Shown one piece after another: positions 42,384 through 49,964 of a DNA stretch of 64,000 nt (positions are counted from its first letter, which is position 1; every line of letters starts with the position of its first letter). The DNA comes from Mycolicibacterium rhodesiae (lineage in GTDB: Bacteria > Actinomycetota > Actinomycetes > Mycobacteriales > Mycobacteriaceae), in contig NZ_MVIH01000012.1 of the NCBI RefSeq assembly GCF_002086695.1, positions 1 to 64,000 on the forward strand, given 5' to 3'. The notes under the pieces are model-generated. The model was not told where the DNA came from. It saw only the letters and a program-made list of their open reading frames with translations, and ran no database searches. A program made the translations under genes and the position numbers.

Positions 42384-43876
42384 TCGGGCGGTGTCCGCCG
42401 AGCGCTGATGATCGCTTCGGCCACCAGCACCACCAGCAGCGAAATGCCGAAGGCCGGGAACAGGATTCCGAGAACGACCGCGATCACGGTCACGGTGATC
42501 ATCGCTTTCTTCGGGGTGTTCGCACGGGTGGATTCGCTCGCCGGGCCTGGCAGCCCGCTGCGGCCGGTCGGGCGGCGTTTCCACCACATCAGCAATCCGG
42601 TCACCGCACTGAGGAGAACCCCGAGACAGGCGACGGTGGCCGAAATGCGGGTGAGCCAACCCATCTGGTTGCCCATGTGCATGGCGATGCCGAAGCTCGT
42701 CAACCGGGACAGCGCCCCGTCCTGGGCGGCGGTCGCGTTGGTGATGGTGGCGCCGGTGAACTGGTTCAGATACAACGTCCGCTGTTCCGACACACGTTGC
42801 GGCCACCGGTTGACCACCGTGTAGCTGCCGTACACAACCGCGCCGTCCTGCGTCGTATCAGTCGGCGGGAAGATGGAATAGCCGGGCACCATGTGCTCGT
42901 CCTTGGCGATCCGGTCGACGTCGGTGTAGGACAGCCGGGCCGCGCCCGCGGCGGGCTGCGAGGCGTAGATCGGGTCGTCGGTGGCGGCCCAGGCGATGCG
43001 ACGGCCCAGACGGTCGTAGTCGCCGAGCTTCGCCGGCGTTGAGGGAGCATCGATTTCGCTGGACGGCGTGACCGTTGCGGTCACCGCCCGCCAGTTCTCA
43101 CCCCAATACCGCGTCCAGGTCATCCCGGACAGGACATAGCAGATCAGGATGACCGCGACGACGACTCCGGTCAGCGCATGCACATCGCGCCACCGCACCC
43201 GGCCGCCGGCACGCCACCGGACCCGCAGCAGCGGTTTGGCGGCTTCGATGGCACGCGGCCACCACAGATAGATCCCGCTGCCGAGGAGCACGAGGATCCA
43301 GGTCGCGGTCAGCTCCATCCAGAGGTTGCCGATCCCGACCGGGATGGTGGACTCCGGGTATGCGGAGGGATTGATGAGGTGTCCCAATGACGGCAGCTGG
43401 ACGTGCGGGCCGTCGTTGCCGAACATCCGGTGCAGCTGATTGGCCCAGCCCACCAGTCCGGACAGCTGATCGCGCTGCCCCAGATAGGCGCCCGTGTAGG
43501 GGTCGACGAACACCTGGATGACGTTGGCTTCGGCCTGCGGGTAGCCCTTGGCGTCGGCGGCGGAGAAGTCCACCCGGGTCGAGGCATTCGGGCTGTCCGG
43601 TGGCGTGACCGCCTCCAGTGTGCTTCCGGCGCCGGCGTGCTGGACGGCAGTGGCCACCTGCGCATCGAGGGGGACCGCCTGCGGTCCCTGCTCGACCACG
43701 AGCAGGTGCCGGTTGAGCAGCGCGTCCAGCGGCTGGCTGTAGAGGATCACCAGGCCGCTGCAGGCCAACACCACCAGCACCGGCGCGGCGAACAGCCCAA
43801 CCCAGAAGTGCAGCCGCCAGATCCGGCGCAGCACAGCCGCATCACCGCGGCGCGTCGAAGTCTCGGTCGTCGTCAT
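42323..43876 (-). CDS. PepSY-associated membrane protein
   Basis: A 517-residue membrane protein of the PepSY/PiuB type with four or more membrane helices. The first is RIWRLHFWVGLFAAPVLVVLACSG with a helix histidine, and a late one is ATVACLGVLLSAVTGLLMWWKRRP. Large extracytoplasmic PepSY segments lie between them. Relatives are linked to iron or siderophore reduction, but no iron genes are nearby. The gene converges on and overlaps the transglutaminase-like gene. Confidence 0.82.
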   Translation of the reverse strand: MTTTETSTRRGDAAVLRRIWRLHFWVGLFAAPVLVVLACSGLVILYSQPLDALLNRHLLVVEQGPQAVPLDAQVATAVQHAGAGSTLEAVTPPDSPNASTRVDFSAADAKGYPQAEANVIQVFVDPYTGAYLGQRDQLSGLVGWANQLHRMFGNDGPHVQLPSLGHLINPSAYPESTIPVGIGNLWMELTATWILVLLGSGIYLWWPRAIEAAKPLLRVRWRAGGRVRWRDVHALTGVVVAVILICYVLSGMTWTRYWGENWRAVTATVTPSSEIDAPSTPAKLGDYDRLGRRIAWAATDDPIYASQPAAGAARLSYTDVDRIAKDEHMVPGYSIFPPTDTTQDGAVVYGSYTVVNRWPQRVSEQRTLYLNQFTGATITNATAAQDGALSRLTSFGIAMHMGNQMGWLTRISATVACLGVLLSAVTGLLMWWKRRPTGRSGLPGPASESTRANTPKKAMITVTVIAVVLGILFPAFGISLLVVLVAEAIISARRTPPDHASLVTSTTTSRSVEPSPE

Positions 43877-43904
43877 CGCCCATAAGTCGGGCGACGGGGC
43901 TACT

Positions 43905-43931
43905 TAGTTCCCGACGGCTAGTTCCCGACGG
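43905..43931. repeat. Short direct repeat at MBL gene end
   Basis: TAGTTCCCGACGG occurs at 43905-43917 and 43919-43931, separated by one base. The second copy contains the stop codon and last residues (Val-Gly-Asn) of the metallo-beta-lactamase-fold gene, so the first copy looks like a duplication of the gene's 3' end. Confidence 0.7.
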
Positions 43932-44748
43932 AAACCTGAAGAAGGTCGTTGCCGATCTCCACCGGGCCGCTGAACTCGGTCGCCGCCTTGGCGCGCCACT
44001 GGTCCTCCTGGCCGGGCACGAGAGGAGGTACATAGTGGGTGAGCACCAGTGTGCCGACCCCGGCGCGGGCCGCCGTCGCGGCGGCCTGCTCGACCGACGA
44101 GTGATAGTCGAGGATGTCCCGGATCCGCTGAACCGGCATCTGCTCGACGAGATCCGCACGGATCACGGTGTGCACCAGGGCGTTCGCCCCCTTGGCGAGA
44201 TCGTCGAGCCCGGCGCAGGGCACGGTGTCACCGGCCAGCACCACCGCGACCCCGTCATGTTCGATGCGGAAACCGAGCGTCGGCTCGACCGGACGGTGGT
44301 CGGTGGGCGCCGCGGTGATCCGGACTCCGCCGTCGTCCCACACCTGACCCGAGGCGTACTCGTGCACCTGAATCGACGGAGGTTCGGTGATGTCGGGGTG
44401 GTGGCCGATACGGTAGGAGATGTCGGGTGCCAACGCCGCCAGCGTCGCGTCGACGACGGCCTTGGTGCCGGGCGGGCCGATGATCGGCAGCGGGGTGGGC
44501 ACGAAGGTGGTGACCCAGCGGGTGGTGATCACATCGGACAGGTCGGTGATGTGGTCGCTGTGGAGATGGGTGAGGAGCAGCGCGGTGATGTTGGCGGCGC
44601 CGACGCCCGCCGCGGCGGCCCGCATCAGCACCCCGCGCCCGCAGTCCACCAGGAACAGCGAGTCACCGGCTTTGACCAGCGTTGACGGCCCGGCGCGATT
44701 GGGGTCGACCATCGGGCTTCCGGTGCCGAGCAGCGTGACGTCGATCAT
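43918..44748 (-). CDS. Metallo-beta-lactamase-fold hydrolase, RNase Z-like (Rv2407-like)
   Basis: A 276-residue hydrolase. VTLLGTGSPMVDPNRAG starts the fold, and the metal site is LLLTHLHSDHITDL, with further ligands in AGDTVPCAG and the C-terminal VLTHYVPP. This arrangement is shared by RNase Z and arylsulfatase-like enzymes. Synteny matches Rv2407. tRNA 3' processing is possible, but the RNase Z exosite is not obvious. Confidence 0.85.
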   Translation of the reverse strand: MIDVTLLGTGSPMVDPNRAGPSTLVKAGDSLFLVDCGRGVLMRAAAAGVGAANITALLLTHLHSDHITDLSDVITTRWVTTFVPTPLPIIGPPGTKAVVDATLAALAPDISYRIGHHPDITEPPSIQVHEYASGQVWDDGGVRITAAPTDHRPVEPTLGFRIEHDGVAVVLAGDTVPCAGLDDLAKGANALVHTVIRADLVEQMPVQRIRDILDYHSSVEQAAATAARAGVGTLVLTHYVPPLVPGQEDQWRAKAATEFSGPVEIGNDLLQVSVGN

Positions 44749-44987
44749 GGGCTTAATTACTACCCTGCCGGGCGGCGGCTCGGGGGCAATTGGCCCCCGG
44801 CATGGCGGGTTTCGCCGCCCAGCCTCCTTTCAATGACCTATTGACAGTCCTCGGTTGGGAATTCGTACCAACTGCTCAGTTCACGGCCATTGCGGGCGGT
44901 GGACTTTCAATAGGTCATTCACTGGTTCGAAACAGTGCGGTTACAGAGCGTGGCTACGGTGGCGTCGACCAGTGAGAAAGGGAACAG
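44749..44987 (+). promoter_or_regulatory. Palindrome-rich control region before glnT-like operon
   Basis: This 239-base gap contains no credible gene but at least three symmetric elements. AATGACCTATTGACAGTCC (44832-44850) and GGACTTTCAATAGGTCATT (44901-44919) are inverted copies matching at 18 of 19 positions. AACTGCTCAGTT lies at 44870-44881. CACTGGTTCGAAACAGTG lies at 44920-44937. A likely -10, TACGGT, is at 44955-44960, so the last palindrome covers the -35 position. AAAGGGAAC before the ATG is the ribosome binding site. These are probably regulator operators, perhaps for the TetR protein encoded in the operon. Confidence 0.7.
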
Positions 44988-46355
44988 ATGACAAGCACGC
45001 TCAACGGGCAGGCGCACACCGACGTCCGTGAGGTCGCCGAGAAGCTGACCGCCGCGGGAGTCCGCTATGCGGCGATCAGCTTCGTCGACATGCACGGCAA
45101 GCCGAAGGCGAAAATGGTGCCGTTGGGCCATTTGGAGCAGGCCGCGAACGGGTCGGAGATGTTCACCGGGGCCGCCCTGGACGGGGTGCCGCAGGACGTC
45201 AACGACGACGAGGTCGCGCCGCACCCCGACCTCGACGCGGCGATCGTCATGCCGTTCAATCGCGAGATCGCTTGGTTCCCCGGCGATCTCTGGGTCGGTG
45301 ACACCCCGTTCGAGTCGTGTAGCCGTCAGATCCTCAAGCGGGTCACCGCCGAGGCGGCAACGTTGGGCTACACCTTCAACCTCGGGATCGAGACGGAGTT
45401 CTTCCTCCTGTCCGACCGCAACGGGGCGCCGGAGCCGGCCAGCCCGGACGACAACCTGGACAAACCCTGCTACGACCTGCGCGGCATGCTGCACAACTTC
45501 GGCGTTGTCGACGAGATCGTCGCGGCGATGAACGAACTGGGTTGGGACGTCTACTCTTTCGACCACGAGGACGGAAACGGACAATTCGAGACCGACTTCA
45601 CCTACACCGACGCGGTGTCGATGGCCGACCGGTTCGTCTTCTTCCGGATGATGGTCGGCGAGATCGCCCGCAAGCACGGACTGTTCGCCTCCTGGATGCC
45701 GAAACCCTTCGCCGATCGGACGGGCAGCGGAGCGCACTACAACATGTCACTGGCCGACGCAGACGGGACCAACCTCTTCGAATCCACCGACGATCCGCAC
45801 GGCTGCGGGCTTTCCCGGCTCGGCTACCAGTTCATCGCCGGCGTGTTGCGCCACGCACCGGCGATCTGCGCGGTCATCGCGCCGACGGTCAACAGTTACA
45901 AGCGACTGGTCAAGCAGGGCAGCATGTCCGGGCTGACGTGGGCACCGATCTTCGCCTGCTACGGCGACAACAACCGCACCAACATGCTGCGGATCCCTCG
46001 GGGCGGCGGCCGCGTCGAATGCCGCGCCGCCGACAGCGCCAACAACCCTTATCTGGGTGCGGCGCTGATGCTGGCCGCCGGGCTGGAAGGGATCCGGGAG
46101 GGACTCGACCCCGGTGCGCCCAACCGCGACAACCTCTACCGGCTTTCGGAGCCCGACCTGGTCGAGCGCGGTATCACCTGGCTGCCCCGCTCACTCGGTG
46201 AGGCGATCGATGCGATCGAGGCAGACCCACTGGTGCGCAGCGTGTTCGGTTCGGCAATGTACGACTCGTTCGTCTCCGAGAAGAAGCTCGAGTGGGATTC
46301 CTACAACGCACACGTCTCGTCGTGGGAATCCGAGCGCTACCTACGGTTCTTCTGA
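44988..46355 (+). CDS. GlnT-like glutamine synthetase homologue (type III glutamate-ammonia ligase family)
   Basis: A 455-residue member of the glutamine synthetase superfamily. The catalytic parts are present: IETEFFLL (metal), FDHEDGNGQFETDF, the GSGAHYNMSLAD stretch, NSYKRLV, and NNRTNMLRIPRGGGRVECR with the nucleotide and glutamate-binding arginines. The sequence resembles the GlnT / gamma-glutamylamide synthetase group more than housekeeping GlnA, and lacks the GlnA adenylylation tyrosine context. It probably joins glutamate to ammonia or an amine. The next gene starts one base into its stop. Confidence 0.85.
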   Translation: MTSTLNGQAHTDVREVAEKLTAAGVRYAAISFVDMHGKPKAKMVPLGHLEQAANGSEMFTGAALDGVPQDVNDDEVAPHPDLDAAIVMPFNREIAWFPGDLWVGDTPFESCSRQILKRVTAEAATLGYTFNLGIETEFFLLSDRNGAPEPASPDDNLDKPCYDLRGMLHNFGVVDEIVAAMNELGWDVYSFDHEDGNGQFETDFTYTDAVSMADRFVFFRMMVGEIARKHGLFASWMPKPFADRTGSGAHYNMSLADADGTNLFESTDDPHGCGLSRLGYQFIAGVLRHAPAICAVIAPTVNSYKRLVKQGSMSGLTWAPIFACYGDNNRTNMLRIPRGGGRVECRAADSANNPYLGAALMLAAGLEGIREGLDPGAPNRDNLYRLSEPDLVERGITWLPRSLGEAIDAIEADPLVRSVFGSAMYDSFVSEKKLEWDSYNAHVSSWESERYLRFF

Positions 46356-47098
46356 TGAGCAATCGCTGGGAAGACCTCAACTCGGTGCAGATCGCCCAAC
46401 GGCTGTCCGCCGACCCGGACACCGTGGCGCTGATTCCCGTCGGCGCCACCGAACAGCATGGGCCGCATCTGCCGGTGGGCACCGACACGATCATGGCGAC
46501 CGCTGTCGCCGAGGCAGCCGCCGGCGACCACGCTGTGGTGTTGCCTGCGATCGCGTTCGGCGCCAGCTTCTTTCACGGGACCGCACTGCCCGGCACGGTG
46601 GCGTTCGACGGAGACCAGACCGCGACGACGGCAGTGCGGGTCGCCGAGGCGTGTGCGGACTCCGGCGTGCGCCGCGTCCTGTTCGTCAATGGTCACGTCG
46701 GCAACAGCGCGCCATTGTGGTTGGCCTGCGACCGATTCCGCAGACACCATCCCGACCGCCGCATCGGCGTCATGCAGTGGTGGGACCTGACACCTGACAT
46801 CGCGCGGCGAGCCACCGAGGACGCGCTCGACTGGCACGCCAATGCCGCAGAAACCTCGCTGATGCTGGCGGTTCGGCCGGAACTGGTCGACGTCGACGCG
46901 ATGCGCGATGCCGACGACCCCGACCGCACCGCCGGCACGGTGTTCCGCTATCCCGTCCAGCAGGTCTCCACCAACGGAGTGACCGGGTACCCGTCGCGGG
47001 CGTCGAAGAGCTACGGCCTGCAGTTGTGGGCCGACGTCGTGGCCGCGGCCCGCGACGTTGTGATGCGCGCGCACAGTGAGGTCCCACCGCTGGAATGA
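46355..47098 (+). CDS. Creatininase-family amidohydrolase
   Basis: A 247-residue metal-dependent hydrolase. VGATEQHGPHLPVGTD supplies metal ligands Glu33, His35 and Asp44, one position off creatininase's 34, 36 and 45, and NGHVGN supplies His114. Creatininase itself has HxE at that last site; here the glutamate is replaced by Gly116. A later DWHANAAETS segment (Glu166) fits the branch with MftE and formamide hydrolases of the ArfB type. It should cleave an amide or small peptide bond, not creatinine. It is coupled to both neighbours. Confidence 0.85.
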   Translation: MSNRWEDLNSVQIAQRLSADPDTVALIPVGATEQHGPHLPVGTDTIMATAVAEAAAGDHAVVLPAIAFGASFFHGTALPGTVAFDGDQTATTAVRVAEACADSGVRRVLFVNGHVGNSAPLWLACDRFRRHHPDRRIGVMQWWDLTPDIARRATEDALDWHANAAETSLMLAVRPELVDVDAMRDADDPDRTAGTVFRYPVQQVSTNGVTGYPSRASKSYGLQLWADVVAAARDVVMRAHSEVPPLE

Positions 47099-47766
47099 CG
47101 AAGACCTCGCCGCGCGCCGGAATCATCAACGCCGCGACCCGGCTGTTCTCCGAAAAGGGTTACGCGCAAACCACGATGAGCGATATCGCGCGGGCCGTCG
47201 GCCTGCAGCAGTCGTCGCTGTACTACTGGTTCCGCAACAAGGAGCAGCTGCTGGGGGAGACGCTGCTGGTGAACCGTGCGCCGCTGAAGTTCATCGCCGA
47301 AGTCGGTGCCGGTTCGGGATCACCGGCAGTCAAGCTCTACCGGCTGTTGCGCTTCGACACCATCCAGTTGGCGCTCTCGCCGATCGACTTCAACGAAATC
47401 CAGCGCATCGCCCATGACCAGCGCGCCGACTTCCACCAGTTCTGGACCGACTACGAGCGGCTCAAAGACTGGGTGTCCGACCTGATCGGTGCGGCGATCG
47501 CGGAGGGCAAGTTCATCGACTGCGACCGGGAGGAAACGGCCGGGCTGCTGCTGAACTTCGACGAGGGCGCGCAGAAGCGGACCCGCTTGCACACCGACGA
47601 GAGCGACAGGGTGACCGAGGCGGTCAGAGTCGCCGAACAGGTCGCCATCATCTCGGTTCGAGGACTGCTCAAGCGGCCCAGCGAGATCGGCCGGATCAGT
47701 GCTCAGGCCGCTAACTTCGACGACGCCGCGCTGGTGCTGAAAGTCGTTCATTCCCAAGCGGACTGA
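47095..47766 (+). CDS. TetR-family transcriptional regulator
   Basis: A 223-residue regulator with an N-terminal TetR helix-turn-helix: IINAATRLFSEKGYAQTTMS then IARAVGLQQSSLYYWFRNKE. The C-terminal ligand domain is unrelated to well-known members. The ATG overlaps the creatininase-family stop (47095-47098), so it belongs to the operon and may respond to its substrate. The palindromes upstream of 44988 are likely targets. Confidence 0.87.
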   Translation: MTKTSPRAGIINAATRLFSEKGYAQTTMSDIARAVGLQQSSLYYWFRNKEQLLGETLLVNRAPLKFIAEVGAGSGSPAVKLYRLLRFDTIQLALSPIDFNEIQRIAHDQRADFHQFWTDYERLKDWVSDLIGAAIAEGKFIDCDREETAGLLLNFDEGAQKRTRLHTDESDRVTEAVRVAEQVAIISVRGLLKRPSEIGRISAQAANFDDAALVLKVVHSQAD

Positions 47767-47769
47767 CCG

Positions 47770-48774
47770 TCACTCTCGTGCCGATGACACCCAATCGGGA
47801 TCGATGGACCGGTGGCCCGACACGCTTGCGCCCGCAGCCTCCAGTGCCACCACCTGGTCGGGATTGAGCGTGACCGACAGCGATGCCGCGTTCTCGTCGA
47901 CCCGCGCAGCCCGCCGCGTGCCCGGGATCGGCACCGACGCCACGCCGAGGACCTCGGCGCGCTGCCGCAGCCAGGCGAGCGCCACCTGCGCCGGCGTCGC
48001 GCCCACTTCCTCGGCGATGGAAGTAACCACCTGCACCACGGCAAGATTGGCGTCGAGTACGTCTTCGGCGAAGCGCGGGATGCGGCTACGGAAGTCCCCG
48101 GCTGACGACAGGTCGGCCGCCGACCGGATCGTCCCGGTGAGGAATCCGCGTCCCAGTGGCGAATACGGCACGAAGCCGACGCCGAGTTCGGCAGCCGCCG
48201 GCACCACATTGCGTTCGACGTCGCGGCTCCAGATCGACCATTCGCTCTGGACGGCGGCGATCGGGTGTACGGCGACCGCCGCGCGCAACTCGTCAGCGGT
48301 CACCTCCGACAGGCCAAGGTGGCGCACCTTGCCCGCGGCGACCAGCTCGGCCATGGCGCCGACGGTCTCCTCGATCGGCAGCGACACGTCGCGACGATGC
48401 ATGTAATAGAGGTCGATCACGTCGGTGCCGAGGCGTCCCAGGCTCTCGTCGACGCAGCGCCGCACGTACTCCGCGTCGCCGCGGGCCTTGAGCTTGCCGG
48501 TCGTCGGATCGCCGTCGATCCCGAACTTCGTCGCCAGCGTGACTTCGTCGCGGCGGCCGGCCAGCACCTGGCCGATCAGTCGCTCGTTGGCGCCCCCGCC
48601 GTAGACGTTGGCGGTGTCGATGAAGGTCATCCCGACGTCCAGGCAGTGGTTCAGCGTCGCCAACGATTCGGTGTCGTCAACGGCTCCGTAGACCGGCGTC
48701 AGCGCCATGCCGCCGAATCCGATCGCGCTCACCGTCAAGCCGTCGCCCAACTCGGTCTTCGGCAAGGTGCTCAT
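47770..48774 (-). CDS. Aldo/keto reductase
   Basis: A 334-residue NADPH-dependent reductase of the AKR superfamily. The tetrad appears as Asp in TFIDTANVYGGG with the neighbouring tyrosine, Lys in LATKFGI and His in YYMHRRD; C-terminal cofactor contacts are VPIPGTRR. The family resembles AKR13-type enzymes. The frame extends to 48825, but the ATG at 48774 has GGAG upstream and opens a normal N-terminus. It converges with the TetR gene, three bases apart, so it is not part of that operon. Confidence 0.88.
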   Translation of the reverse strand: MSTLPKTELGDGLTVSAIGFGGMALTPVYGAVDDTESLATLNHCLDVGMTFIDTANVYGGGANERLIGQVLAGRRDEVTLATKFGIDGDPTTGKLKARGDAEYVRRCVDESLGRLGTDVIDLYYMHRRDVSLPIEETVGAMAELVAAGKVRHLGLSEVTADELRAAVAVHPIAAVQSEWSIWSRDVERNVVPAAAELGVGFVPYSPLGRGFLTGTIRSAADLSSAGDFRSRIPRFAEDVLDANLAVVQVVTSIAEEVGATPAQVALAWLRQRAEVLGVASVPIPGTRRAARVDENAASLSVTLNPDQVVALEAAGASVSGHRSIDPDWVSSARE

Positions 48775-48893
48775 GCAGATCTCCTGTTTTCTCGTCGTCG
48801 GCCTGTTTTGTCTCAACGCAACCACTGCGGTTTACTTCCCCGGCGCCCTCACAACCCTTAGCCTGGTGTGACATCCATCACAAGGGGGTGGCG

Positions 48894-49328
48894 ATGCGTA
48901 TCGCCGACATCCTTCGAAGCAAGGGAACGACGGTGGCCACGGTCACCGAGACCACCACAGTCACCGGCCTGCTGGCCGAGCTGGTCATCCATAACATCGG
49001 CGCGATGGTCGTCGTCGGCCCCGACGGCGGCGTGGTGGGCATCGTCTCGGAGCGCGACGTCGTGCGCACGCTGCACGATCACGGCCCGGACCTGCTCCGC
49101 AGCGCGGTCGCCGACATCATGAGCAAAGTCCTGGTGACGTGCTCACCCGACGACCAGATCGACGACCTGAGCGCGCTGATGACCAACAACCGGGTGCGGC
49201 ACGTGCCGGTGATGCAGGGCGGGCGGCTGGTCGGAATCGTCAGCATCGGGGACGTGGTGAAGAACCGGATGGAGCAGCTGCAGGCCGAGCAGCAGCATCT
49301 GCAGGCCTACATCACCCAGGGCGGCTAG
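48894..49328 (+). CDS. CBS-domain protein (Rv2406c-like)
   Basis: A 144-residue protein made of two CBS domains, each ending in VVGIVSERDVVR- or LVGIVSIGDVVK-type sequence. Such pairs bind adenosyl compounds such as AMP, ATP or S-adenosylmethionine and act as energy sensors. A GTG six bases upstream is possible, but MRIADILR is the conserved start, with AAGGGGG before it. Its stop shares CTAG with the convergent PemK-like gene. Confidence 0.88.
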   Translation: MRIADILRSKGTTVATVTETTTVTGLLAELVIHNIGAMVVVGPDGGVVGIVSERDVVRTLHDHGPDLLRSAVADIMSKVLVTCSPDDQIDDLSALMTNNRVRHVPVMQGGRLVGIVSIGDVVKNRMEQLQAEQQHLQAYITQGG

Positions 49329-49921
49329 CTCCAGGAGTATTCGGCACGCAGCCGCGCCGCGACCAGCTCGAAGGTGGACTCATCGAGAATCGCGCCCTCG
49401 CGGCGGATGCCCTCCTCGGGGACGTCGAGCACCCGGTCCAGCCGCACCCAGCTGGGGCGGCCGTCGTAGTCCCACCCGCCCGAGCCGATCGCGATCCAGT
49501 TGCGGTCCTCGGCGTGATGGGCCTGGCTGGAGAGCATCAGACCCAGCAGGGTCCGGCGGTCCCGGCCGACGACCAGCACCGGGCGGTCCTTGCCCTTGGT
49601 CGGGTCGTCCTCGTAGACCACCCAGGTCCACACCACCTCGCCGGGGTCAGCCCGACCGTCGAGATCGGGCGCATAGACCAGCCTGCGGGCCCGATGCGCG
49701 GTCGGGACACTGTTGTCCGTGACCGGGCGGCCCGCAGTGATCGCGGCGGGCTGGTCGATCGGGGTCGTGCTGGCCACCAGAACTTCGAGGCCCAGCTTGA
49801 GGCCCTGCTGGATGGTCCGCGGCACGGCCTGCGCGATCGGCAACTGCCGAATGAACCTGGGCGCCTCGTTGAAGACGAGGTGCTCCGCGAGTCTCTGAAA
49901 CGTCCTCCACTGCGACGCCAT
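49325..49921 (-). CDS. PemK/MazF-like protein (Rv2405-like)
   Basis: A 198-residue protein whose C-terminal part has the PemK/MazF barrel pattern: DPGEVVWTWVVYEDDPTKGK, DRPVLVVGR and RTLLGLMLSS. Its N-terminal 80 or so residues are an extension not found in classical toxins. No antitoxin gene lies next to it, so an active toxin-antitoxin pair is doubtful. The frame opens at 49933, but TATGCT (minus strand, 49929-49934) is seven bases before the ATG at 49921, which favours a leaderless start at MASQWRTF. Confidence 0.78.
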   Translation of the reverse strand: MASQWRTFQRLAEHLVFNEAPRFIRQLPIAQAVPRTIQQGLKLGLEVLVASTTPIDQPAAITAGRPVTDNSVPTAHRARRLVYAPDLDGRADPGEVVWTWVVYEDDPTKGKDRPVLVVGRDRRTLLGLMLSSQAHHAEDRNWIAIGSGGWDYDGRPSWVRLDRVLDVPEEGIRREGAILDESTFELVAARLRAEYSWS

Positions 49922-49964
49922 TCTGACGAGCATAGGCGGATCACGAGCGCGCTGCGGCGCGCGA

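Noticed and set aside
46355..47098. Creatininase-family gene as mycofactocin MftE
   Set aside because: No mftA, mftB, mftC, mftD or mftF gene is nearby, and the neighbours are a GlnT-like ligase and a TetR regulator.
49325..49921. Active PemK/MazF toxin-antitoxin module
   Set aside because: No antitoxin-sized frame adjoins it and the protein has a long N-terminal extension; synteny marks it as a conserved chromosomal gene.
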